The notes: generated from the letters alone by a model not told the origin. A DNA stretch of 64,000 bases from Sphingobacterium sp. BN32 (GCF_030503615.1 NZ_CP129963.1:1860001-1924000); one strand, 5' to 3'; shown: positions 36,241 to 45,223, counted from the stretch's first letter. Numbers and translations are program-made.

Positions 36241-37542
36241 ATGAATTTTACAAAAGGTTTCGGAACAACACTCCTATACGCAGTCTTTTTCTTATACTTT
36301 ATCTTTAGCTTACTGGCTCTTGCAACCGAGCTAAGAAATCCTCTTTGGGGCTCGGACGCGCTCTCAGAATGGTTGGTTAACTATCAGGGAGGTTTTGTGC
36401 GACGAGGCTTTGCCGGTGAGATACTATTCCAATTATACTCATTATTCAATATCAAACCCGAGATTATTATAATATCAATATCCTTGATATCAATGCTTTG
36501 GTTAAGCTGGATTTTTATAAAAACATTAGCTCGAGTTGGCATTCCACTCTATTATGCCGTTCTGCCTTTGGTTGGAGTAACGATATTCTACTATCACCCT
36601 CATTTCTCAGGCTTTCGTAAAGACCCTCTCTTATTATTGATTGTTTATTACTCCTTAAAACACCTCTTTAACTTCCAAAAAAGCAAAAAAATCATCAGCT
36701 TTATTTATTGGGAAATGCTTCTAATTCTTGGTGTATTTCTACATGAAGCATTTCTGTTTTACGGCGTTTTGATCCAATTAGCATTATTTTATTTCTCAGC
36801 AACCGCAGGAATTGCAATTAATTGGGTTAAAAAATCAGCAATGCTCCTCCCCCTTTTCATTGCAATCTTGGCAAACTTTCTAAACAAGGGTAATGAAGTC
36901 GTTGCGGAACGCATTTTTAATTCTTGGCGTCCTTACCTCGAATCACAATATGGTAATCAGGTATCCATAGATAAAATGCTATCAATTAAAGCCTTAGGAT
37001 GGAAAACCATCGATACCATTAAATTTCACTTAGATCTAAACTTCTTTAAGACAGATAACTTCGGCATCCCTGCAGCATTCTTCTTTATATTGATTTTCTT
37101 CGTTGTAATCTATGTATTTGCAAACTGTAAGTTTAAGTTCAAAGATTTGTCGCAATTAGATAATTTCAACATATTCTTAACGATATGGCTTACTGTTTTT
37201 GTAGCGATGACACCACTCTTCAGCGTATTATCATGTGATTATTTAAGACTATTCGCTTACCTCAATTTCACGGCGATATTTGTATATGATAGATATGCGG
37301 GAATATTTTCTAGCGATGGCGGTATATTAAATACGATGAAGCCAATAGCTCGATCTGTTTCATCAATTCTTTACCATCCGCGACATAAGTGGATATTCCA
37401 CAAATTCTTTTTTATAATTATTATTTTCCTTTTTCTAACTTATTCTCCAGCAGGTATTGAGTTAGATAGCGCCTTCACTGGGTCAATCTTTGGAAAATTC
37501 TATCAAAAAGCAAATAGATTATGGGAAATCTTATTGCATTAA
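36241..37542 (+). CDS. Multi-pass membrane protein, candidate GT-C-type glycosyltransferase
   Basis: A 433-residue protein with roughly ten hydrophobic segments. The first (about residues 8-30) is followed by a loop with acidic and aromatic residues, NPLWGSDALSEWLVNYQGG then FVRRGFAGEI. That layout resembles the catalytic first periplasmic loop of GT-C enzymes. Other polar islands within the membrane part are HPHFSGFRKDPLLLL and HEAFLFYG. No family name is recognised. Its end overlaps the UbiA-like gene by 22 nt, so its job is probably tied to that lipid-linked sugar, perhaps as the transferase using it. This function is inferred. Confidence 0.6.
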   Translation: MNFTKGFGTTLLYAVFFLYFIFSLLALATELRNPLWGSDALSEWLVNYQGGFVRRGFAGEILFQLYSLFNIKPEIIIISISLISMLWLSWIFIKTLARVGIPLYYAVLPLVGVTIFYYHPHFSGFRKDPLLLLIVYYSLKHLFNFQKSKKIISFIYWEMLLILGVFLHEAFLFYGVLIQLALFYFSATAGIAINWVKKSAMLLPLFIAILANFLNKGNEVVAERIFNSWRPYLESQYGNQVSIDKMLSIKALGWKTIDTIKFHLDLNFFKTDNFGIPAAFFFILIFFVVIYVFANCKFKFKDLSQLDNFNIFLTIWLTVFVAMTPLFSVLSCDYLRLFAYLNFTAIFVYDRYAGIFSSDGGILNTMKPIARSVSSILYHPRHKWIFHKFFFIIIIFLFLTYSPAGIELDSAFTGSIFGKFYQKANRLWEILLH

Positions 37543-38405
37543 TAAGACCTAAACAGTGGACAAAAAACCTTTTTGTCTTCTTGCCGATTTTCTTCGCAGG
37601 CCAACTCGGTAATCAGGCATCATTAATAAACTGTCTTTTGGCGTTTGTTGCTTTCAGCTTTGCCGCGAGTGCCATATACTGTATCAATGATGTTTTAGAT
37701 GTTGAGGAAGACCGTATACACCCTAAAAAATCAAAACGCCCGATAGCGTCAGGAGCCATTTCAATTCCTACTGCAATTGTCATATGCGTTGTATTAGTGA
37801 GTCTGTCATTTCTAATCGTATATCTCTTCTCCACGACCAACAAGATGCAACAAATGTTCATCCTTGCTTGTTATGTGGTTTTAAATCTGTTCTACTGTTT
37901 CTACCTAAAGAAAATAGCAATTATCGACGTCATGACGATTGCCACGGGCTTTGTGCTCCGACTAATCATTGGAGGCTTTGCAGCGGACGTTGAATTAACC
38001 CACTGGATTATCATCATGACTTACTTACTAACGCTCTTTATCGGGTTTGCGAAACGTCGTGATGATCTAGTCTTGCAGAAGAACAATGGCACAATACTTC
38101 GAAAAAACACAAATCGTTATAACCTAGAATTTATCAACCAAGTTTTATGCTTACTCGGAGGGATCACCATAGTCTGCTATATTATGTACACTGTTTCTCC
38201 GGAAGTAATTGCGCGCTTCAACTCTCCACATATCTATTTAACCACTATATTTGTGCTGGGAGGAATTGTGCGGTATCTTCAGCTGGCGCTTGTGGATGAA
38301 AAAACAGGAAGTCCAACCGAAATTCTGATAAAAGATAGATTTATACAAGCTAGCCTTGTACTTTGGATACTATCTTTCTACCTAATCATCTATTTAAATG
38401 GATAA
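37521..38405 (+). CDS. UbiA-family decaprenyl-phosphate phosphoribosyltransferase-like enzyme
   Basis: A 294-residue integral membrane prenyltransferase-fold protein. RPKQWTKNLFVFLPIFFAGQ and the metal-binding CINDVLDVEEDRIHPKKSKR (NDxxDxxxD) are followed by RPIASGAIS. A second conserved loop is FIGFAKRRDDLVL. This is the pattern of the Rv3806c/DPPR synthase branch, which moves phosphoribose from PRPP to polyprenyl phosphate, not of quinone-making UbiA enzymes. It overlaps both neighbours (22 nt upstream, 8 nt downstream). A quinone or heme prenyltransferase is the less likely alternative. Confidence 0.82.
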   Translation: MGNLIALIRPKQWTKNLFVFLPIFFAGQLGNQASLINCLLAFVAFSFAASAIYCINDVLDVEEDRIHPKKSKRPIASGAISIPTAIVICVVLVSLSFLIVYLFSTTNKMQQMFILACYVVLNLFYCFYLKKIAIIDVMTIATGFVLRLIIGGFAADVELTHWIIIMTYLLTLFIGFAKRRDDLVLQKNNGTILRKNTNRYNLEFINQVLCLLGGITIVCYIMYTVSPEVIARFNSPHIYLTTIFVLGGIVRYLQLALVDEKTGSPTEILIKDRFIQASLVLWILSFYLIIYLNG

Positions 38406-38991
38406 AAAGCTTCTTGAGTTATTCGACTTTGACGGGACATTAACCAACAAGGATACTTTCGTTGATCTGATCAAGTTCCAATTTGGAGCCTCAAAGTTAT
38501 TGCTAGGCTTTGGAATGTATCTACCCCATCTGCTCTTAATGAAACTGAAGCTTTATTCCAATTCGAAAACAAAGGAAAAGATATTCAAACACTTTTTCAA
38601 AGGAATGGATATCCATAGGTTCAACAAAATATGCCAATCTTACTGTGATAAGCGATTTGCGGAAATCATGCGCCCATCAGCATTGACATATATTGAAAAT
38701 TCTGAGGCACAGAAAGCCATTGTATCAGCAAGCATTCATAATTGGGTGAAATGTTTCGCAGAGCGACTAAATATTGAAACTGTACTAGCTACGGAGATTG
38801 AAATCGATAAAGATGGAAAACTAACCGGAAACTTCTCCTCCAATAATTGTCATGGCGACGAGAAAGTTGTACGGATAAAAACATTAGAAATCGACCGTCC
38901 TTCCTACCAAATCACAGCCTTTGGTGATAGTAGCGGAGATAAGGCGATGTTAAATTACGCAGATAAAGGACACTATAACTATTTCAAATGA
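38398..38991 (+). CDS. HAD-superfamily (subclass IB) phosphatase
   Basis: A 197-residue haloacid dehalogenase-like phosphatase. All four motifs are present: FDFDGTLT (I), IVSASIHNW (II), the Lys in DEKVVRIKTLE (III) and AFGDSSGDKAMLN (IV). It resembles the phosphoserine-phosphatase/IB group. Next to a phosphoribosyltransferase on a polyprenyl carrier, the obvious role is removing the 5-phosphate from polyprenyl-phospho-ribose-5-phosphate; mycobacteria use an unrelated PAP2 enzyme for this. The start overlaps the upstream gene by 8 nt and the stop overlaps the next ATG (ATGA). Confidence 0.8.
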   Translation: MDKKLLELFDFDGTLTNKDTFVDLIKFQFGASKLLLGFGMYLPHLLLMKLKLYSNSKTKEKIFKHFFKGMDIHRFNKICQSYCDKRFAEIMRPSALTYIENSEAQKAIVSASIHNWVKCFAERLNIETVLATEIEIDKDGKLTGNFSSNNCHGDEKVVRIKTLEIDRPSYQITAFGDSSGDKAMLNYADKGHYNYFK

Positions 38992-39338
38992 AAAGCTATT
39001 TAATCAGTCTGATCCTTAGCATCTCTCTTGGTGCGGTAGCTCAGCTCCTCCTCAAGAAAGCGGCATTATTATGCACGGCTACACAAGCAATCGACAAGTT
39101 TAAAGAGTTAAGCGCCACTCCTTTCTTATGGGGCGGCTTGCTCTGTTATGGCTTAAGCTTGGTATTTTGGCTAGATGTACTCTCCAAACTCGAGCTAAGT
39201 CGGGCATACCCCCTTGTCAGTTTAGGTTACATTGCTTCGCTGATTCTAGGATATTTCTTTCTTCAGGAACCGATCACTGTTTCAAAAGTTATAGGTATTG
39301 CATTGATCATCTCCGGGGTATATTTCATCGCTCGATAA
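38988..39338 (+). CDS. Small EamA/SMR-type membrane transporter, candidate lipid-linked sugar flippase
   Basis: A 116-residue protein with four hydrophobic helices. The sequence SLILSISLGAVAQLLLKKAA, then FLWGGLLCYGLSLVFWLDVL, then SKLELSRAYPLVSLGYIASL and LIISGVYFIAR is the EmrE/ArnE-ArnF four-helix unit. SMR-like ArnE/F proteins flip undecaprenyl-phosphate-linked aminoarabinose. By analogy this one may flip the pentose-lipid made by the two upstream enzymes. Its ATG overlaps the HAD stop codon, so translation is coupled. Drug efflux is the alternative. Confidence 0.75.
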   Translation: MKSYLISLILSISLGAVAQLLLKKAALLCTATQAIDKFKELSATPFLWGGLLCYGLSLVFWLDVLSKLELSRAYPLVSLGYIASLILGYFFLQEPITVSKVIGIALIISGVYFIAR

Positions 39339-39455
39339 ATAAGGAAGTTGGTTATCTTGTTCTAAAATCGTCAGCATAACTATTCTCTCCTATCAGCAAG
39401 CTCTTGTAATCTTCCCTTAGGTTAGCTATCTTACAGCAAAACCTAGAAACTATTT

Positions 39456-40463
39456 ATGATCAAGAAAGGATTTGGAATCAAGAATATTGCCGAAATGTTG
39501 GGCATCTCTGTTTCTACCGTATCCAGGGCCTTGCGCGATGCGCATGATATCAACCCGGAAACCAAAGAAAAAGTGCTCAAACTGGCTAAAGAACTCAATT
39601 TCAAACCCAATAAAAATGCCGCAGCCTTAGCGTCCGGAAGCACCAAAAACATCGGCGTTATTATCCCGTTTATTACCAATTACTATTTCAGCACGGTAAT
39701 CTCCGGGATACAGGAAGCCGCTTTTCAACTCGGATACAACATCATTCTGTTTGTTACCAACGACGAGGAAGAACGCGAAAAACAACTCATCGAAAACCTG
39801 GATCTTGCAAGCCTCGACGGGCTTCTGATCTCCTTATCATCAAACTCCAGCAGTATTGAACACTTCGAAACATTAATCGATGGAGGGCTTCCTTTAGTAT
39901 TCTTTGATCGTGTCCCTAATGAAATCAATGCTTCCAAAGTGATGCAAAGCGATTATGAAGGGGCGTTATTGGCGACAAGCCATCTGATTCGAAAAGGATA
40001 TAAGCGAATAGCACACTTAGCAGGACCCGAAAGCCTCAAGTTCACACAGGAAAGATTAAGAGGTTTCCTAAGCGCATTGAAACAAGCCCAAATGCCGGTG
40101 CATGAAGAATACATAATCCATTCAGGGTTCTCATCGCAGCATGGATATGCCGATGTCCAGCAATTGCTGGCTTTAGAGGAACTTCCAGACGCGATATTCG
40201 CAGTCAATGACCGGAAGGCCATCGGCGCAATTCAAGCGCTCAAAGACGCTAAAAAGCTCGTTGGAAAGGAAATTGGCGTGGTTGGATTTACCAACGACCC
40301 TATGTGCACCGTCATCGAACCAAATTTGACGACGGTCGAAGAACCGGCTTTCCAAATTGGAGAACAGAGCTGCGAACTCCTGATTAAGCATATCAAAAAT
40401 AAAGACTTCGAACCCCGTTCGGTACTTATCCCTTGCCGTTTAATTGAACGAGACTCTAGCTAA
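39456..40463 (+). CDS. LacI family transcriptional regulator
   Basis: A 335-residue repressor-type protein. The N-terminal helix-turn-helix is IKNIAEMLGISVSTVSRALR, with the hinge FKPNKNAAALASGSTKNIGV, then a periplasmic-binding-protein-like effector domain (about 65-335) with LASLDGLLISLSSN and GYKRIAHLAGPESLKFTQER. It is convergent to the nagA-MFS-nagB-GH109 operon and is the best local candidate to control it. The effector is inferred to be an amino sugar or its phosphate. Confidence 0.9.
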   Translation: MIKKGFGIKNIAEMLGISVSTVSRALRDAHDINPETKEKVLKLAKELNFKPNKNAAALASGSTKNIGVIIPFITNYYFSTVISGIQEAAFQLGYNIILFVTNDEEEREKQLIENLDLASLDGLLISLSSNSSSIEHFETLIDGGLPLVFFDRVPNEINASKVMQSDYEGALLATSHLIRKGYKRIAHLAGPESLKFTQERLRGFLSALKQAQMPVHEEYIIHSGFSSQHGYADVQQLLALEELPDAIFAVNDRKAIGAIQALKDAKKLVGKEIGVVGFTNDPMCTVIEPNLTTVEEPAFQIGEQSCELLIKHIKNKDFEPRSVLIPCRLIERDSS

Positions 40464-40468
40464 AACAA

Positions 40469-40494
40469 TAGCCACTTCGCAAACGAAGTGGCTA
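40469..40494. terminator. Hairpin between convergent lacI-type gene and nagA
   Basis: A perfect 11-bp stem (40469-40479 with 40484-40494) with a CAAA loop. It is placed where a bidirectional terminator would be expected, though the T tract is poor on both sides. Confidence 0.6.
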
Positions 40495-40531
40495 CCAACT
40501 ATATGTTAATTAATCAATAAACCCAAGTCTA

Positions 40532-41719
40532 TTACTTCTCATAAACAAAGCGACCTGCTATCATGGTCTTTTGAACCTGAATATTTTCATCAAATAAAAT
40601 TAGGTCGGCTTGCAAGCCTTTGCTGATGGTTCCAATCTGATGCTGCAAACCTAATATCCTTGCAGGGTTAACTGTAAGCATATGCACCGCATCTTTAAGC
40701 TCCACACCTGCCATCTTTGTCATCGTACGAATCAATCGATCCGCCGTTGCCACGCTTCCCGCAAAGGACTTACGATCCGGAAGTTTAGCAACCCCATCTT
40801 CCACCACAACGGCAAGGCCATTTTCTTTACTGCCCAAAATACTTTCTGTCACATCAGTTCCCGCTGCACGCATCGCATCTGTAATCAGAATAATTTGATT
40901 CTTTGCCTTCACTTTGGTAATCAGCTTCAAGAATGGCTCCGGTAAATGCGTTCCATCCGCAATAATCTCTACATCGATATCATCAATCAATAAGCAGGAT
41001 TCAATCGCACCAGCATATCGGTATGCATTCCGTCGAGTCATCCCCGACATGCCTGAGTACAGATGTGTTGCTAATTTATAACCAGCCTCCACTCCTTTCA
41101 CCACCTCATCGTACACCGCATCTGTATGTGCTAAAGCTAATAAAATACCCTCTTCGCAGACCCGCTTCCCAAAGGTCAATGCCCCCGGCAATTCCGGTGC
41201 TGCACTCCATCGCGCAATCAGATGCTTGTATTTTGATAAGATGGGTTCATATTCCTCAGGCTTTGGGTCCCGTATATATCGAGGATCTTGAGCACCGCGT
41301 TGCTCCATCGCAAAATAAGGCCCCTCCAAGTGCAACCCATAGAACCTCGCTCCTTTTTCATTCTTGTCCAACGATTTTGCATATACCTCAAACGTCTCCA
41401 AAAGTAGATCTTGTTCACTGGTTAAGGTCGTAGGCAACATCGCCGTCGTGCCGAAACGCGCATGCGTTTCTGCAATATTAAGATAGGCATCAACGTCGTT
41501 ATCCATAAAGTCCGAACCGCCACCACCGTGTATATGAATATCGATAAAACCGGGCGAAAGGTAAAGCCCCTGCGCATCGACAATTTCATGGGTGCTACTC
41601 GCCTTTGGCCAATCTGTTGATTCCTCAACAGCCACAATCCGGCCATTTTCAATACTCACATAACCATTCTCAATTATTCGAAAAGGGGTGATAATTTTTG
41701 CATTAATTATACTGATCAT
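40532..41719 (-). CDS. nagA: N-acetylglucosamine-6-phosphate deacetylase
   Basis: A 395-residue amidohydrolase that turns GlcNAc-6-P into glucosamine-6-P and acetate. Metal-site and family motifs are LSPGFIDIHIHGGGGSDFMD, FYGLHLEGPYFAMEQRGAQD, LALAHTDAVYDE, THLYSGMSGMTRR, and ILITDAMRAAGTD with the catalytic Asp. I use ATG 41717-41719 (MISIINAKIITPF), 12 nt after the permease stop, not the upstream in-frame codon at 41740. Its product is the substrate of NagB, which is encoded by another gene of the operon. Confidence 0.95.
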   Translation of the reverse strand: MISIINAKIITPFRIIENGYVSIENGRIVAVEESTDWPKASSTHEIVDAQGLYLSPGFIDIHIHGGGGSDFMDNDVDAYLNIAETHARFGTTAMLPTTLTSEQDLLLETFEVYAKSLDKNEKGARFYGLHLEGPYFAMEQRGAQDPRYIRDPKPEEYEPILSKYKHLIARWSAAPELPGALTFGKRVCEEGILLALAHTDAVYDEVVKGVEAGYKLATHLYSGMSGMTRRNAYRYAGAIESCLLIDDIDVEIIADGTHLPEPFLKLITKVKAKNQIILITDAMRAAGTDVTESILGSKENGLAVVVEDGVAKLPDRKSFAGSVATADRLIRTMTKMAGVELKDAVHMLTVNPARILGLQHQIGTISKGLQADLILFDENIQVQKTMIAGRFVYEK

Positions 41720-41730
41720 TGTTAGGTTGA

Positions 41731-43017
41731 TTATTTCCAAGATTTAAATCGGTGCCCGATAAAGGCATAGAACACAATATACGAAAAACATGGAACTAAT
41801 ACCCAATAAGCCGTTTTCACATCATGAGAATCTGCTACTAACCCGTAAATCATCGGCAATATCGCATTCCCACATAGTCCCATAATCAAGAGTGCCGACC
41901 CCTGCTTCGCATATTTACCGAGACCATCCAGTGCCAGAGGCCAGATACCGGCCCATATTAAGGCATTCGGAACACCGATCATCGCCAAGAACCAAATCGA
42001 CACATCCAGATGATGTCCGAACCAATGCACCTGATAGCTTACCAAGCAAACTAATAAGGATAAGATCAAGCCAACGATAGAGCAAATCTGTAGCATGCGC
42101 TTTTGCGATATCAGCGCAGGAATCAACGTGATACCCATCAGATAGCCGATAATCGTTGCTGTCAATACATAAGACGGAAGCGCTTTTGCTTCTAATAACG
42201 AAAGCCCCATCGCCCCAGCATAATTAATAATGGTATCGATCGCTATCACTTGTGTTCCCACATGAAGGAAGATGGCAACCGCGCCTAATACCAAATTCGG
42301 AAATTGAAAAACACCAGACTTCGACTCGGCGTCCTTGTCTTCTTCCCGATTCTCGATTTCCGGCAATGGCGAAAACTTAACAAAGAGTCCGATGAGAAAT
42401 AGCACCGCAGCAACGACAATGTAAGGCACTACGACGCGTAAAATCAGCTCATCGAGTGTTTGTGCTCTCGTCACTTCATCCATCAACGGAATCTGTTTAA
42501 ACAGCTCGTTATCTGTGGGACGTAGAATAGCCCAAGAGAATGCAAGTGGGGCCAAAATACCGGCCCCTTTGTTGCATATTCCCATTATACTAATTCGTTG
42601 TGCTGCACGTTCCTTCTCACCGATCATCGTAATGTATAAGTTCGCAACAGTCTGCAAAACCGCAAGCCCAGAGCCAAGGGTAAACAAGCCCAGCAAAAAT
42701 ATAACATAAGTCCTACCATAAGCCGCCGGCACGAACAATAAGGCCCCTACAGCCATGATCCAGAACCCAATCGTAATCCCCCTCTTATAACCAACGCGCT
42801 TGAGTAGATAAGACGACGGCATAGACATGACTAAATAGGAAATGTAGAAAGCAAAGGCAACTAAATAAGATTGAAAATTCGTCAGCTCACAGGCAATCTT
42901 AAAATATGGAATTAAGATGGCATTGACCCAGGATACAAATCCGAAGACAAAGAACATCGTCCCAATGATGCCAATGGAAATTAAGGTAGTGCGTCTATCT
43001 AAAACTTGTGCGTTCAT
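41731..43017 (-). CDS. Sugar MFS transporter, FucP/NagP-like
   Basis: A 428-residue inner-membrane permease with 12 predicted hydrophobic segments. The opening segment FVFGFVSWVNAILIPYFKIA, then YLVAFAFYISYLVMSMPSSY and LPSYVLTATIIGYLMGITLI, matches the fucose/glucose/galactose:H+ symporter group that includes the NagP GlcNAc permeases. Given nagA and nagB on either side, N-acetylglucosamine or N-acetylgalactosamine import is the likely function. No sugar kinase gene is present in the cluster, although NagA needs a phosphorylated substrate. Confidence 0.88.
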   Translation of the reverse strand: MNAQVLDRRTTLISIGIIGTMFFVFGFVSWVNAILIPYFKIACELTNFQSYLVAFAFYISYLVMSMPSSYLLKRVGYKRGITIGFWIMAVGALLFVPAAYGRTYVIFLLGLFTLGSGLAVLQTVANLYITMIGEKERAAQRISIMGICNKGAGILAPLAFSWAILRPTDNELFKQIPLMDEVTRAQTLDELILRVVVPYIVVAAVLFLIGLFVKFSPLPEIENREEDKDAESKSGVFQFPNLVLGAVAIFLHVGTQVIAIDTIINYAGAMGLSLLEAKALPSYVLTATIIGYLMGITLIPALISQKRMLQICSIVGLILSLLVCLVSYQVHWFGHHLDVSIWFLAMIGVPNALIWAGIWPLALDGLGKYAKQGSALLIMGLCGNAILPMIYGLVADSHDVKTAYWVLVPCFSYIVFYAFIGHRFKSWK

Positions 43018-43040
43018 AAGTTAGGTTAAAGGTTTAAAGT

Positions 43041-43772
43041 TTATAGCAAAGAAGCTGATCCTTCGTCTAAATAACAATAGCAGGCAGGATGATTTTGTAA
43101 AATACTTGCCGGATACAGATTAGAAACCTCGTTCGTTAAACAGTTCTTTACGGCAAGCGCCTTTCGTTCATCGGGTACCGCACATATGATCTTCTTCGAC
43201 TTCATGATTTGCTTAATAGACATCGATATCGCCTGCAATGGCACCTCGTCGATGCTGTTGAACCAACCCTCGCCCATCTGCTGCTGTCTGCATAGCGCGT
43301 CCAAATCGACTACGAGATAAGGGTCTTCTACATCAAAATCTGCCGGTGGATCATTAAATGCCAAGTGTCCATTCTCTCCAATGCCCACAAATGCAACATC
43401 AATCGGGTAATTTCTGATGATATCCCCTAAACGCTTACATTCTTCCTGCGCATTTCCCTCGCCATTGATCAGCACCACCTCTTTCAATGTGCCGACCTGA
43501 TCTACAAAACGCTCATTCAAATATTTTCTAAAGCTCGCCTTATGCGTAATAGGCATACCGATATATTCATCCAAGTGAAACATGCGGACCTTAGACCAAT
43601 CTATATCTTTATCCTTTATCAAAGTCTCTAATGTCTCAAATTGACTTTGTCCTGTAGCCAAAATAATATTAGCTTCGCCCTTAGCACGGATAACTTCTTT
43701 AATTAGTTCCGCTCCCTTTGCTCCAGCATGAGCCCCTAAAGATTCCCGATCCGGGAAAATTTCTACATTCAT
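43041..43772 (-). CDS. nagB: Glucosamine-6-phosphate deaminase
   Basis: A 243-residue aldose-ketose isomerase/deaminase producing fructose-6-P and ammonia. The family segments include ANIILATGQSQFETLETLI, VRMFHLDEYIGMPITHKASF, VAFVGIGENGHLAFNDPPAD and KKIICAVPDERKALAV. It is 17 nt after the GH109-like gene and 23 nt before the MFS gene, so it sits in the middle of the amino-sugar operon. It is slightly shorter than E. coli NagB (266) and closer to short NagB-like forms. Confidence 0.93.
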   Translation of the reverse strand: MNVEIFPDRESLGAHAGAKGAELIKEVIRAKGEANIILATGQSQFETLETLIKDKDIDWSKVRMFHLDEYIGMPITHKASFRKYLNERFVDQVGTLKEVVLINGEGNAQEECKRLGDIIRNYPIDVAFVGIGENGHLAFNDPPADFDVEDPYLVVDLDALCRQQQMGEGWFNSIDEVPLQAISMSIKQIMKSKKIICAVPDERKALAVKNCLTNEVSNLYPASILQNHPACYCYLDEGSASLL

Positions 43773-43789
43773 ATTCTATAAGCTTTAAG

Positions 43790-45223
43790 TTATTTATTCG
43801 ATTTTAATACTTTGGTATTGCCACCAGTTTCCAAATGGATATTGTGGACTTTATTAGCTTTCCATCGTCCCATCGTAAAGTCCGGAATAGCAATAGGTTT
43901 TGATCCGTTCGCAACCGACCATTCACTCAACGGTCCAATTGACGACCAGGACGCGGCATCATACACATCCATATCGACAGGCAAGCCATTACGCAGGCAG
44001 TCGATCAGGCGCCAGTCCATGATAAAGTCCATACCTCCATGGCCCCCTACTTCTTTCGCCATCTCTCCAATCTGACTGATAATCTTTGGCGTGTTCTCCG
44101 CTTCAATCTTTTTGAACTCATCCTCGTCGAGGAATTTCTCATGCCCAATAGCCAATTTTGCTGGAAGTGGATATTTCTGCGCAAATGCCTTCGTTCCGGA
44201 AATCAAATGTATGCGAGAATAAGGTCTAGGCGTACTGACATCATGTTGTAGCATAATGGTACTGCCGTCATGGTTCTTAATGGTCGAGGTATTCATATTG
44301 CCACGAAACGGATATTTAAGATATTTCTCAAACTCCTTATTCGTCTTAGCCAACTCTTCCGTCTTCGGGCGCAGCGAGAAATCCTTCGAAGCCATCGAAG
44401 TCATAAACTCCATCTTGTTCCCACGGTTGATCTTCAGAACCTGAGCAATCGGGCCTAAACCATGGGTAGGATATAGATTCCCGTTTCGCTTTGCATTTTC
44501 CATCAAGCGCCATTTATCATAGCGCGCCTCGTCTTTAAAAAGACTCTCGAGAATATCGTGAATATAGGCTCCTTCGCAATGAACAATATCACCGAAAAAG
44601 CCTTGCCTTGCCAAATTCAGCGTTAGCATCTCGAAGAAATCATAGCAACAGTTTTCTAGGATGACACAATGCTTCTTGGTGCGCTCTGATGTCATCACCA
44701 ATTGCCAGCATTCCTCGATCGTCACCGCTGCAGGAATCTCAACAGCAACGTGTTTGCCCTGTTCCATTGCATAAATTGCCATCTCCGCATGCAAGGCCCA
44801 GTTGGTAGCGATATAAACAAAATCAATATCGTCGCGACGGCACATCTCCTTCCAGGATTCCGCTTTACCACTATATATTTTCGCTTCATGGCCGGTTGTC
44901 ACAATGCGCTTTTTTGCCGCCTGCGCTTTTTCATCGCGGATATCGCAAATACCTTTAATCGATACTCCTTCAATCATACTCAAACGGTAGACCGCTGCCG
45001 AACCACGATTTCCTACGCCAACAAACCCAGTGCGTACCGTGGATAAAGCGGGTGCGGCATAGCCCGACATGTTGAATATAGGTTTATAGCTCTGCTGCGA
45101 TTCTCTAAGAATTTGATGATAGTTGCTCTGCTCCTCCAAGGGACTCGCAGATACTTTGTTGGAAAGAATACCTAGACCGGCAAGTCCAGATAACTTAAGA
45201 AATGATCTTCTATCTGTTGACAT
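43790..45223 (-). CDS. Gfo/Idh/MocA protein of the GH109 N-acetylhexosaminidase type
   Basis: A 477-residue protein with a twin-arginine-like signal, TDRRSFLKLSGLAGLGI. After a Rossmann domain (VGVGNRGSAAVYRL, about 78-90) come EECWQLVMTSERTKKH, LYPTHGLGPIAQVLKINRGN and GHGGMDFIMDWRLIDCL, then DVYDAASWSSIGPLSEWSVA. These resemble the NAD-dependent GH109 alpha-N-acetylgalactosaminidase of Elizabethkingia. It would release GalNAc (or a related HexNAc) outside the cytoplasm. It is first in the operon with nagB, an MFS permease and nagA. Exact linkage specificity is not readable. Confidence 0.82.
   Translation of the reverse strand: MSTDRRSFLKLSGLAGLGILSNKVSASPLEEQSNYHQILRESQQSYKPIFNMSGYAAPALSTVRTGFVGVGNRGSAAVYRLSMIEGVSIKGICDIRDEKAQAAKKRIVTTGHEAKIYSGKAESWKEMCRRDDIDFVYIATNWALHAEMAIYAMEQGKHVAVEIPAAVTIEECWQLVMTSERTKKHCVILENCCYDFFEMLTLNLARQGFFGDIVHCEGAYIHDILESLFKDEARYDKWRLMENAKRNGNLYPTHGLGPIAQVLKINRGNKMEFMTSMASKDFSLRPKTEELAKTNKEFEKYLKYPFRGNMNTSTIKNHDGSTIMLQHDVSTPRPYSRIHLISGTKAFAQKYPLPAKLAIGHEKFLDEDEFKKIEAENTPKIISQIGEMAKEVGGHGGMDFIMDWRLIDCLRNGLPVDMDVYDAASWSSIGPLSEWSVANGSKPIAIPDFTMGRWKANKVHNIHLETGGNTKVLKSNK

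Noticed and set aside
39339..39455. Possible attachment-site repeat of the tRNA-Leu 3' end beyond the four-gene cassette, suggesting a tRNA-integrated island.
   Set aside because: I compared the tRNA-Leu 3' end with the gap after the cassette by eye and found only short matches such as CTTAGGT; there is no integrase gene either.
41023..41433. A 136-codon plus-strand reading frame within nagA.
   Set aside because: It is antisense to a clearly conserved enzyme, is Pro/Ser-rich with no recognisable domain, and has no promoter or ribosome binding site.
43790..45223. The GH109-type protein as an ordinary sugar dehydrogenase.
   Set aside because: Its later motifs and C-terminus match the GH109 N-acetylhexosaminidase pattern better than general Gfo/Idh/MocA dehydrogenases, and the nag genes support this; the dehydrogenase reading remains possible.
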